A DNA stretch of 64,000 nucleotides from Sorex araneus (lineage: Eukaryota > Chordata > Mammalia > Eulipotyphla > Soricidae): positions 44,513,637-44,577,636 of the forward strand of contig NC_073304.1 in the NCBI RefSeq assembly GCF_027595985.1. Reading direction: 5' to 3'. The position numbers were made by a program, and so were the translations under genes. This document shows positions 1-12,400 of the stretch, in pieces (positions within the stretch are counted from its first letter, which is position 1; each line of letters begins with the position of its first letter). The notes under the pieces were generated by a model. That model was not told the DNA's origin and made no database searches. It worked only from the letters and a program-made list of their open reading frames with translations.

Positions 1-397
1 AATTTAGTTGCTTCTCAGCTGTGGGGTGCGGCTGATTGCACCCAAGGGAGGTGGGCACTCTCTCGGGCCTACTCCCAGGCTCTGCTCCCTTCCTCTGGTT
101 TCCTTCTGTTTCTAGTGGTGGGTGAGCTGAGAGAGAGCTGACACATGCGCACACATCCCCAACTCATTACCTCATTTGCACCACCCGCAGGTGTGCAGGC
201 GTGGGCTCTGCTGGCTGGGGCCCACTCACTGCCTTGGCCAGCTCCCATCCATGCACCTGGCACTTACCCTGTGCCCATCCCCCACCCCCACTCCCACCCT
301 GTCACGTGGAGCTGATAAATGGTTTCCTGCACCCAGCGCACCCAATCTGGCTTCGCTGCAGTTCAGCTTGTCCCCGCATAGGCAGTGGACCTGGCCC
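1..397 (+). promoter_or_regulatory. TBPL2 5' flank / 5' UTR region
   Basis: This stretch lies immediately upstream of the first recognisable TBPL2 codon. I see no clear TATA box or CpG island. The frame of exon 1 stays open upstream to about position 176, but its translation does not resemble the N-terminus known for human TBPL2. A possible splice acceptor (cgcatag) ends at 381, so the start of exon 1, or a further upstream exon outside the window, cannot be settled here. Confidence 0.35.
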
Positions 398-454
398 ATG
401 GAGGGTGAGGATGAGACGTACCTGGACCTCTACCTGGACCAGTGTGCCGGCCAG
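398..454 (+). CDS. TBPL2: TBPL2 coding exon 1
   Basis: Encodes residues 1-19, an acidic start containing '[14 protein letters not shown]' that matches the conserved ETYL.LYLDQCA segment of TBPL2. The ATG at 398 follows ggccc and has G at +4. The exon ends in CAG before gtgagc (phase 0). An in-frame extension upstream cannot be excluded. Confidence 0.8.
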
Positions 455-3400
455 GTGAGCCTGGAAACTGCTACCCAATCTTGCCCTCACCCCCATGCCC
501 CACTCGTGTTTCGGAGCTCCAGGTCCTAAGTGCTTTGTCTTCACTCTCATAAAACATCTAGCGACCTTCAGAGGTAGGTCCAACTATCCAGGTGAAAACA
601 GAAAGTTCAGTGCTCTGAGTGCCTGCAGAAGACCCAATCACCACCAACAACCTACCCTCATCCCAGCCTCTGAGTCTCACTGGGAGTGATCCCAACAGAT
701 GCACCCGGGGTGCATAAGTGGTGCCTAAAGTTGCCAGCCAGAATTTAAGCCTGGTCGAGTGTCACTCCCAAGTCGGCGCTCAGATGGCACTTAGCCTTCC
801 GTGCAGCAGCCCCATCCTGTGCATCTGCCTTACTAGGGTGCTGCACATTGGCCATTCGTGGGCATGGATTTGGCACTTTTTAAGGGGTGGCAGTGTTGGA
901 TGCCAACAAGAAGAGCTCAGGAAATGTAGGAGTGGGCTAGAGATACATAGAGGGATAAGTCGCTTGCCTTGCACATAGCCAATCCAGGGTTGATTCCTGG
1001 AACCACATATGAGCCTACCAGGAGTGATCCCTGAGTGCAGAGCGAGGAATAAGCCCTGAGCACTGGGATTACTCCCCATTCCCAACCACCCAAAAAGGGA
1101 AGAAAGGATCTCAGAACTAGAGAGAGAGTATAGTGGGTAAAGCACCTTGCACGTGCCTGATCTGGCTTGGTTCCCTAGCACCCCATATGGTCCCATGAGC
1201 CCCAGGGAGCAAGCTCTGAGCACAGCCAGTTTAGCTCCCCTGAAAAAAAGGATCTCTGGTGGCTACAGGTGTATTGGGCGGGGGAAGGTGGTCAGGGATC
1301 TGGGGTGGAGGCAAAGCACAAACTACAGACACCTGTAACTTTCAATGTGATTGTTTTGGTTTTGGGGGTCACACAGGTAGTTTTTGAGAACTACCTGTTT
1401 GTTGCTCAGGGGTTGCTTCCAGTGATCCTCAGGAGACTGTGTGTGTGGTAAGGCAGATGGAACCAGAGTTTCACTTGGACAGACACTAGTCCTTAAGTGA
1501 TCCCTCCAGCCCAGCTTGTGATGGTATTTTCATTTGAAATTTTCTTTTACATCCAAGTGTAGTAGAAAAGATAAAGTAATAGGGAGAGGGGGAGAGGGTA
1601 CATTTCAAATAGACAATGATTAGTGCTATGGAAGTATTTGATAGAACAAAGAAAAGCCTGTCAACATGGGAAAATTCTGGGACAGAAGAATTGAAGGCAC
1701 AGCAAAAATACCTGAACAGAAACTATCTTCAGGGGCTGGAGTGATAGTACAGGATAGTGTGCTTGCCTTGCACGCAGCTAACCAGGGTTTGATTCCCGGC
1801 ATCCCATATGGTCCCTCGAGCACCACCAGAAGTAATTTCTGAGTGCAGAGCCAGAAGTAACCCCTGAAGCACTGCCAGGTGTGGCCCAAAAATGAAAAAA
1901 AGAGAAAAGGATAGAGGGAGGGAGAGAGGAAGGGAGAGAAGAGGGAGAGAGGAAGGAAGGAAGGAAGGAAGGAAGGAAGGAAGGAAGGAAGGAAGGAAGG
2001 AAGGAAGGAAGGAAGGAAGGAAGGAAGGAAGGAAGGAAGGAAGAGAGGGAGGGAGGGAGGGAGGGAGGAAGGGAGGAAGGAAGGAAGGAAGGAAGGAAGG
2101 AAGGAAGGAAGGAAGGAAGGAAGGAAGGAAGGAAGGAAGGAAGGAAGGAAGGAAGAGAGGGAGGGAGGGAGGGAGGAAGGAAGGAAGGAAGAGAGGGAGG
2201 GAGGGAGGGAGGGAGGGAGGGAGGGAGGAAGGAAGGAAGGAAGGAAGAGAGGGAGGGAGGGAGGGAGGGAGGGAGGGAGGAAGGGAGGAAGGAAGGAAAG
2301 AATGGAGGGAGGGAGGGAGGGAGGGAGGGAGGGAGGGAGGGAGGGAGGGAGGGAGGAAGGAAGGAAGGAAGGAAGGAAGGAAGGAAGGAAGGAAGGAAGG
2401 AAGGAAGGAAGGAAGGAAGGAAGGAAGGAAGGAAGGAAGGAAGGAAGGAAGGAAGGAAGGAAGGAAGGAAGGATCTTCTGCTGCGAGGCCAAAGTGTCAG
2501 TGACATGCCCAGGGTAATCCCACACCCTCAGGTATGTCCCTGCAGGTAAGCTAAGGAGGCAGGCCAGGCTACATGGCCATCAGAGACCCCCTCGATATTT
2601 TGGTTGCCTTTGCCTTTATTTCATTGTTGAAACTTAGGGTCCTTATGTGAGTGTTTGTTCCCTGTTCCATGCCAGGGTGCACAAAGGAGGGAAGATGCTG
2701 TTTCAGTGGTTAGTGCCTTAGGATAAACTGGAGCTGAGATGCTGGGAGACCGCAGGGAGGGATCGACACCTTTGGCCCATACTTATCTTAGGTCCAAGCT
2801 GTGGAGTGGGATGATGAGAGAAAATGGCTAACTGCACAAGTCAAGATGACAAAGGGATAGGGTAAATGGCACAAGGGAATTGCCTGGATTGGCAAACATA
2901 ACTGGATTAGGCATATTTAGTTAGTGGAACATGGTGAAAATGGTAATTCTAACTTTAGATAAGTGAAGAATGGACAAGAGAAGGAAATGCAACACAAAAT
3001 TAAACAAAAATTAGTTCATTGACTTTTTAAAAAGGATTGGAATGGGAGAGCAAGAAAAATAGTACAGCAAGTAGGAAGATTGTCTTGCATGTGGCTGCCC
3101 TGGGCTCAATTCCCAGCACTCATATATGGTCCCTTGAGCATCACCAGGAGTGATCCCAGAGCACCAATAGGGGTGATCCCCAAAGCAAACTCCCCAAAAG
3201 TTGGAATGCAGAATTTGTATGCAGAACTTCAACTGGCACCTCAGATACGCCTACCCTCACAGCATCACTCAGTGTGTGTCCCCCCACTGCAAAATAAAGT
3301 TGAAATCTCATTACTGTGTTCTGAAAGGTTTGTCTTTGAACCATTGCTCACCTCTGCCATCTGCTGGCCTTGTAACAGAATAGTCATGGAGGATGTAGCC

Positions 3401-6400
3401 ATTCTCTAAGTGAGGAAGGTTGACACCCAGAAGATGAAACCCCAGACACTGATGACAGTTGTCATAAAATCTTGGGAGAGATAAGATTATCCTGCAAGCA
3501 GCGTTCAGAATCTAGACGGTAGGCATGCAACTTTTGTGAGGCAAGTGGGAAAATCAATGCCAAAACAGTCCATTTTTCCAATAACAAGCCCATGAAACAG
3601 ACCTCAGCTGTGTCCCTCCACTGCCTTAACGGCAATAAAAGTTGAGCCGCCTCCCCAGGACTGGGAATACAAGACACTGATTCCAACTTTTATCACTGAA
3701 ATGTCAACATTTGGTAAATACCTTTAAATAGATTTTTTTCTCTGACTTTTTTTTTTTAATACTTTTGGGTCACACCTGGCAGTGCTCAGGGCTTCCTCCC
3801 TGCTCTTCACTCAGGGGACAATCCTGGCAGTGCTTGGGGAACTATATAGGGTGCTGGGGAATAAACCCAAGTTCAACCAAGCACACGCAAGGCAAGTGCC
3901 CTACCTGCTATTCTCTCTTGGCCCTCGATCCTTTGACTTGAAGGAATAGTGGGAGGTCTTCAGGAGAGTCTTTATTAGTACGCAATAATGAAATCTTAAA
4001 TTTCATTTAGTGCTTCTATAGGAATTTAATATGAATTAAATTAAATTTATTAAATTCATATTCATATTAAATTAATATGAATATGAATTAAATTCCTATA
4101 GAATCTTTTTTTAAAAAAATTTTATTAATAAATCACTGTTGGGGTACAGATACAGGTTTACATATTCTCGTGCTTCTGTTTCAGTCATATACAGCTTGAG
4201 TATCTATCCCTCCACCAGTGCCCGTCCTCCGCTGATGACCCCACCATCCCTCCCACCCACTCCCACCCCATCCCCCTCTCCACCCCGCCTCTTTGGCAGG
4301 GCATTCCCCTCTGTTCCCTCTATCCCTTTGGGCTTTATGGTTAGCAATGGAAGTCTTGGGTGGCCATTGTGTTCAGTCTATAGTCTGCTCTGAGCACGCC
4401 TCTCCCATCCCGAGTGGGTCATCCCACCACATTTTTGCTTGGTATTCCCTTCTCTATCTGAGCTGCCCTTTCCCTCAGCATGTGAGGCTGGTCTCCAAGC
4501 CATGGAGCAAATCTTGTACTTATTTCTGTTATTCTTGGGCATTAGTCCTCCATTCTGTTGTTTCATATTTCGCAGATGAGTGCAATTCTTCTGTCTGTCT
4601 GTCTCTCTTTCTGACTCATTTCACTTAGCATGATACTTTCCATGTTGATCCACTTGTATGCAAAGTTCATGACAGCTGTATCGTATTCCATTGTGTAGGT
4701 GTACCAAAGTTTCTTTAGCCAGTCATCTATTCTTGGGCATTCGAGTGTTTTCCAGATTTTGGCTATCGTAAACAGTGCTGTGATGAACATACATGTGCAG
4801 ATGTCATTTCGACTATATCTTTTTGCCTCTCCGAGATATATTCCCAGAAGTGGTATTGGTGGGTCAAATGGGAGCTTGATTTCTAATTTTTTGAGAAGTG
4901 ACCATATTGTTTTCCAGAAGGGTTGAACCAGTTGGCATTCCCACCAGCAGTGTAGGAGGGTCCCTTTCTCCCCACATCCACACCAACAGCGGCTGCTTCT
5001 GTTCCTTTGGATGTGTGCCAGTCTCTGTGGTGTTAGGTGGTACCTCATAGTTGTTTTGATCTATATCTCTCTGATGATTAGTGATGATAAGCATTTTTTC
5101 ATGTTCCTTTTGGCCATTCATATTTCTTCCTTGAGAAAGTTTCTGTTCATTTCTTCGCCCCATTTTCTGATGAGGCTGGATGTTTTCTTCTTGTAGAGCT
5201 CAACCAGTGCCTTATATACCCTTGATATCAACCCCTTATCAGATGAGTATTGAGTGAATATCCTTTCCCATTCTGTAGATTGCCTTGTATTCGGGTCACT
5301 GTGTCTCTTGTGGTGCAGAAGCTTCTTAGTTTAATATAGTCCCATTTGTTTATTTCTGTTTCTACTTGATTGCTTAGTTCCATGTCATCTTTGGAGATAC
5401 CTTTGACTTCAATATCGTGGAGGGTTTTTCCAACCTTGTCTTCAATGTACCTTACGGATTGTGGTCTGATGTTGAAGTCTTTAATCCATTTTGATCTGAC
5501 TTTTGTGCGTGGTGTCAGGTCGAGGTCTAAGCCCATTCTTTTGCATGTGGTTGACCAGTTATGCCAACACCATTTGTTAAAGAGGCTTTCCTTGTTCCAC
5601 TTCACATTTCTTGCTCCCTTATCAAAGATTAGGTGTTCATACAATTGGGGTAGTGTGTAGGGATATTCTACCCTGTTCCATTGGTCTGTGGCTCTGCTTT
5701 TGTTCCAGTACCATGCTGTTTTAATTGTTACCGCTTTGTAGTAGAGTTTAAGGTTGGGAGGGTGATGCTTCTCACCATCTTTTTTCCAAGAATTGCTTTA
5801 GCTATTCATGGGTGTTTGTTGTTCATATGAATTTCAGGATTGCTTGGTCTATTTCTTTGAAGAATTTCATGGGTATTCTTATGGGGATTGCATTAAATCT
5901 GTATAGTGCTTTAGGGAGTATTGCTATTTTGACAATGTTAAGTCTTCCTATCCATGAGCAGGGAATATTTTTCCATTTCCTCGTGTCTTCTTTTACTTCA
6001 TGGAGTAGGGTTTTGAATCTTTTTTTTTTAATAATGCAGGAGAACTGCTATTTATTCAGTCATTAATTAAGCTGATTGAATTGGGCATGAACTCCACATT
6101 ACTTTTTTTATTCCATTCTGAATGTTCATTTTATTTTATTATTTTATTTCCCCCCTTTTTAATTTTGATTCAGCATGAGATTAACAGTTACATAGCTTTC
6201 ATGTTTGAGCTTCGGTCATATAATCATCAAACACCCATCCCCTCACCAGTGCACATTTTCCACCACCAAAATCCCCAGTATTACCCCACCCCACCCTCAT
6301 TCTAATCCTTCCCCTGCTTGTGTGGCAGGGAATTTCCCCCATACTCTCTACTTTGGCTACATTGGATATTTCAACACCAGTCTCACCACCACTCAAACCT

Positions 6401-9400
6401 GCAAAAACGCAATACTAGACGATTTGTTTTGTATTGCTTGTTATGAATAGAATATAATGTCCAGGAAATTCTGTGTCATTCTCTTCTGGGAGCTTTAATT
6501 TATAGTCTCTGGATCTTGGCCACTGATGAGATTACATGGCATTGGGGGCAGTTTATGGGTGTGACTGTAAAGCTACTGGAAAACTGGGGATCTGGGGGGA
6601 GGAGGCCGAGTCCTGATCCAAGTGGGCTTGGAGATCTCAGTCATGGGTTCTGTATATCTGGGTTTTCTTGCCAGTCCACTCTCTGGTGAGGATCATCCCG
6701 TCTTGGATGAAGCTCGTCTGAGCGAGTGGAGAGTGGCTTTGGGCACAGTGGTGGTTGGGTTCTGGAGATTTTTGGCTGCCGGGGTTTTGTTTAGAGCAGG
6801 GAGGGAGGGAAACTCAACCCGCCCCCCTCCAAGGTGCCCCTGTGAAGACAGCCTGGCGTGGGCTTAGGACATTCTGCGGCACTGTCTTCTGGGAACTTTA
6901 GTTTATAGTCTCTGGGTCTTGACCACTGATAAGGTTACATGGCAGGGGGAGTGTGGGGACAGTTTGTGGGTGTGACTGCCAAGCTACTGGAAAACTGGGG
7001 ACCTGTGGGGAGGAAGCCCAGTCCCAATCCAAGCAAACCTGGAGCACTCAATCGCAGGTTGCTACCTACCTCTGCACTACAGGCCCTAACTGCGTCTTTT
7101 GACCTCTTTTGAGATTCATGTGTCTCTGAAATAAGGCCAATAAGTGAGCTTATATAACTGAGCTGGAAGTGGTTTGTGCGTGTGTCTCCCACGTACCTAA
7201 TTTTTGGCCATTTAATTTTTTTGGTAAACTTGGCCCCAAGTTGTTGGGGTCTGGCCAGAGGCATAGCAGCAATTTTGGAGTATATGGAAGTCTGAAGGCA
7301 CCATCAGGCTGCAGATGCACTCGCCCCACAGGTACAGGTTTACCTGCTGGCAGCACTATACCCTCGCCTATAGAAACTTGAAGTCAATGAAAATATATAA
7401 TTTTACTGAGGACAGAAATTTCATTCCTTCAAAGTGCTCACAATTGCAGTGTTGTGCAATTGCTTCTATTGCAAAACTGGATTTACTTTTAAATTTGGGG
7501 GTGGGTGTTTGATGGTCACACCTAGTGTTTTTCAGGGTTTACTCCTGGCTCTGTGCCCAGGGATCACTTCTGATAATGCTTATGGAACCATATGTGTGCT
7601 AGGGATCAAACTTACTCATGCAAAGTCAAACACCTTAACCCCTGTAATGTCTCTCCAGTCTTGCAAAATTGGATTTAAAGTGCCAACTTACAATGGAGGG
7701 AAACTAAAGTAGGAAACCCATTTTATAAAAATTTTTCCTGCATTTTAAGAATCATTCTACTATTTCTGTTAAGTGTGCTATGACCTTTTATAAACCTTTA
7801 AAGCTTTACAAACCTTTAAAGCTATTTCACGGGAAGAGGCAAAAACATCAACTATTGTGAACTGCCTGGTAGGTATCCCTTTGATGTGACTTGCTGCTCT
7901 GTTTGTTGTGCTTTGTCTTGCAAATGACCTAGGATGACCTCACCCCTGCTGGGTCACCCCTGCTCCATCCGCTTGTGCCATATGATGTCTACATACCTCA
8001 CCCATCCAATCCAGAGATTGCATCTAATTCACATCTTGAAGTCCAAGAAACATCTGGCGATTTCTCGTCTATGGATCTTAGCTTCCTCCCAGATGAACTT
8101 ACCCAAGAAAATAGAGACCAGACTGACATTAGAAGCAAGGGTGAAACTGAAGAAAGTGACAAACTTTACAGTCAGCCAAAGGGGTCACGATTACCTGGCC
8201 AGCAGCCTGTTGACTTGGGCTTAACCAGCAGCAATTTGCTGGATTCCCAGTGCCATGAACATCCAGGTGATACAGACTCAGTTCCTCTGTCTCCTGATAA
8301 ACCAAGCTCCTTGCCTCTGACATCCATAACTCCCATGACACCTATGAATGCTGTTTCAGAATGCTCTGGAATGATGCCTCAATTGCAGTAAGTAGAGGCT
8401 TTGGGGTCTTTGTTTTAATGGGTGGCACTTAAGAGTACCAGTTTTTGTTTGAGTACCAAAAATTTTTTCCTGAATGTGGTAGACAAATTTCAGGATAACA
8501 ATGTAGGGAAGAGAATATCAGACTTCATTTATCAGTTCTTAACTTGTTTTGAGTTTGACAATTCGGTTCTCTGTACAATGAAGCACTAATTCTTGATCCT
8601 CTAAAGAGAGGGACAGAGTTTAAACATTCCTGGGTCCAGAGAAATAGTACAAAGATTAAGGTGTGTTTGTCTTGCATATGAGTAACTATGGTTCAATCCA
8701 TGACACCACAGAGGGTTCCCTAAATATTGCCAGGAGTGATCCCTGAATACAACCAAGCATGGACCAATTGCACACACACACACCCAAATAAAAGAAGAAT
8801 GTATATATTTGTGAGGGAGTTTATTGTTCATAATAAAGCACTCTAGTTGTTAAAAATTGTGGTTGTGACTGGACAGTATATGAAAATGTAAACTTGAGGG
8901 GCTGGAGCAATAGTACAGAAGATAGGGCATTTACCTTGTACACAGCTGAACCGGGTTCAACTCCCAGCAATCCATATGGTTCCCCCAAACCCTGTTAAGA
9001 GTGATCCCTGAGTCCATCGACAGGAGTAAGTCCTGAGCACTGATGGATGTGGCTCTAAATGGAAGAAAAAAAGAGAAAAAGATATAAACTTGTAGATTCA
9101 ATTTGTAGCTTTGGAATTATGCTATTTTGAGGCATTGTTTTAAATAGATTCAAATTTTAATAGTCTACTGGAGGTGAGATTGAATCATCGGAACACTGTA
9201 CACCTGAAACTCAACTATGAATAACTATAAATCACAGTGCCTTAAAAAATTTTAATTTGGGGGCCAGAGTGATAGTACAACCGGTAAAGCATTTGCCTAG
9301 TACATGGACAACCAAGTTCAATACCTAGAACCCCTATATAGTCCCCTGAACCCCACCAGGTATGATCCCTGAGCACAGAGCCAAGAGTAAGCCTTGGGAA

Positions 9401-12400
9401 GAGCTGGGTATGGCCTTGAAATTAAAATCTTTTAAATTTTAATTTTAAACTAGGACATTCTAGTATTTGAGTATTGGACTTTGAGATTTTACATTTTACT
9501 AGAGATCATGTTACCAGGTATTTCACAAACATTTAGAATAATTTCTAATATACAAATATATGATATTAAATTAGTAAGTTTTAATTCCTTTGTATTTTTA
9601 ATGTCTGATAAAATTTTCTAAGTTGATTTACTTCTTCAGAAATATAGTTTCCACTGTAAACCTAGCCTGTATATTGGATTTGAAGAAAATAGCCTTACAC
9701 GCAAAAAATGCAGAATATAACCCAAAGGTAAGGTTTCTCAGTCTTCCTTTCAGCAATTAAATCTTATTTAAGTTTACTCTTGCTTCATATGATCATGATA
9801 ATGGCTTTATTTGACTGTACTGTGGTGACCATATTTGGGGGTGTTGTAGTATGTGTGTGCAAATTTGGGGCAGAAACCGAATTCAGGGCCTCACATAAGC
9901 AAGGCCTGAGCTCTTTCACTTGGACCACAATCCTAGGCCTTGACATTTTTATTTTTGGGTCAAGGAGTCACATAGCTTTGCTCAGGGCTTTCTCCTGGTT
10001 GGTTCTGGAATCACTCCAGGCAGAGCTTAGGAGATGACATATGGTACCAGGGATCAAACCAGGGTCAGCCAAGTGCAAGGTAAATGTGAGTCTATGGCCC
10101 CTGACTTTTAAAAAATAATAATTAGAAAAACTCTTGACAACTCAGTATGTTAATTTTCCTGTTCAGTTTTGAAGTTAAAAAAAATATTCTCATTGTTTGG
10201 GCTGTAGCAATCGTACAACAGGCACTTGCCTTGCATGTAGCAGACCTCGGTTTGATCCCAGCATCTCATATGGTTCCCCCAGCCCACATGAAGTGGCCCC
10301 TGAGCACAGAGCCAGGAGTAAGCCCTAAGAACAATCAGGTGTGGCCCCAAAACAAAAATATTCTCATCAACCTGAATAAAGTAGTGATTTAGCAGTCTCT
10401 AAAGTTAAGACCTTTTCCATGTCATTCAAAAGAAGATTTTCAGTCCAACTACTTTCAGTCTGACAGTGAGGGGTGCTAACTTCCTGAAAATAAAATAAAT
10501 CTGATCTCTCAAAAACTTTTTCCTAAATGTCCCACCTAGCTGACATTAGATTTTCAATTTACAGCTTGCGATAGCAAAACTATTTAACGTGTAACATTCA
10601 AGCTTCTACTTACCATTGCAACATCCAGGGATTTCTTTTCCTCCTTTAAGTCCAATAAAGTCCATTCTTGCTTGTGTCCTGGCCCATTTGCCTAGGAAGT
10701 AGATTTGTTCATCCAATTAACATTAACAGTTTGAAGAGTTGAGTACAGAAGTGAAAGATGATTAAGACCTGGTCCCTAAGGAAAAGGTCAGTGTCCTGGG
10801 AGGTGGACCACTCAGGGAGATAGAAAATGTCCATATTAGTAGGTGCCCTGAAGTTCTTGCCAGCATCAACTATTTTGGGGTTGAGGACTTGTTTTTGTGT
10901 TGTGGTAATGGCTCTGACATCTGAACTTATTTTTGTTTTGGATTTGGGGTGGAAGGGAGGGAGGTGTTCACTTCTCCTGAGCAGTGCTCTGGAGGCCACT
11001 CTTAGTGAAATTGGGCCAACCAGACCAAATGGTCCCATTCTTGGACTGTTCAGGCCAGAAGTACTGGAGGCCACCAGCAGTGCTTTACGTGGGATACATG
11101 TGGAGTCAGGGATCTAATGTGGGATCTGGCACATGCAAGACCTCCCTCCATTCCTTTGAGCTGGTCCCTGGTATCTAAGTTTTAGTGTTACCTGCAAGGT
11201 AGCATCTCTTTTATGTAGCTGAGTCTGATAAAGGCAGAAACACGGGCTTATTGAAGAGTCTAAGACTGTAGCAATGCTTTCACACACTACTGAGCAATCA
11301 GTATACTGTCTTTTTTTTATTTGTTTGTTTGTTTTTGGCTTTTTGCATCACACCCGGTGATACTTAAGGGGTTACTCCTGGCTCTGCACTCAGGAATTAC
11401 TCCTGAATTACTTGGAGAACCATGTAAGATGCTGGGGATCGAACCTGGGTCGGTCATGTGCAAGGTAAACACCCTACCCACTGTACTATTGCTCCAGCCC
11501 TAGTATATTAAGTCTTTTTATTCTACAATACCATATTCTCTCTCATTTTACTTCATGGTACGGGATCTGTCCAAACCTGGACTTAACAGCTAAAGAAATT
11601 CTGGCTGTGGACTAAGCTTCCTTAAGAATGTTAACCAGAGGGGCTGGAGTAATAGCACAGCGGGTAGGGCGTTTGCCAGCATCCCATATGGTTCCCCAAG
11701 CACCACCAGGACTAATTCCTGAGTGCAGATCCAGGAGTAACCCCTGTGCATTGCTGGGTGTGACCCAAAAAAAGCAAAAAAAAAAAAAAAAAGAAAAGAA
11801 GCCTTAAAAAAATGTTAACCAGAGGAGGTAGAGTGATAGTACTGTGGGTAAGTCACTTGCCTTCCACATGGCCAACCAAGGTTTGGTTCCAGCACCATAT
11901 ATACCCACCAAGAATGATCCCTGAGCACAAGCCAGGAGTAAGCCCTGAACATAGCTGGGAGTGGCCCAAAAACATAAGAGTGCTAGAGAGAAAGTATAGT
12001 GAGTAGGGCATTTGCCGTGCATGTAACCAATCCATTAGATCTCCAGGACCAAATACAGTCACTGAGCAGTGCCAGGAATTATCCCTGAACCCAAAACCAG
12101 GAATAAACCCTGAGCTCTGCTGGATGTGGCCCAAAAACAAACAAAAAAGGACATTTTTATTTTCCACAGCCAATTTCAGGTAAAAATGTTTTCCTGGGCC
12201 AGAGATATAGTACAGCAGGTAAGACATTTGCTTCACATGCAGCTGATCTGGGTTTGATCCCCGGGACCCATATGGTCTCCTGAGTATGGCCAAGAGTGAC
12301 CCTTGAGCACAGAGCCAGGAGTAAGCCCTGAGTACTCCCAGGTGTAATAGCCCCCAAATAAATAAAAATTATTTTTTAAAAATTATAAATTTAAAATTTT

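Larger units (their letters stand above)
455..7932 (+). other. TBPL2: TBPL2 intron 1 (7.5 kb)
   Basis: Non-coding. It holds degraded SINE copies near 930-1096, 1110-1245 (+) and 1352-1514 (-), a better SINE at 1732, the polypurine tract 1911-2474, another worn SINE near 3042-3190 (+), a SINE at 3751 (-), an inverted repeat at 4014-4103, the L1 at 4104-6018, an L1-3'-end-like fragment at 6127, a duplicated unit at 6471 and 6871, and a SINE at 7497 (-). I see no other gene; 2475-3040 and 7663-7932 look unique. Confidence 0.85.

Noticed and set aside
1626-2525. Long open frames of up to 299 residues rich in Phe/Leu/Pro/Ser, or Glu/Gly/Lys/Arg on the other strand
   Set aside because: They are the six-frame reading of the GGAA/GGGA microsatellite, with no start context, domain or splice signals.
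4563-5644. Reverse-transcriptase-like protein as a host gene
   Set aside because: It is the L1 ORF2 C-terminal region, frameshifted and 5'-truncated.
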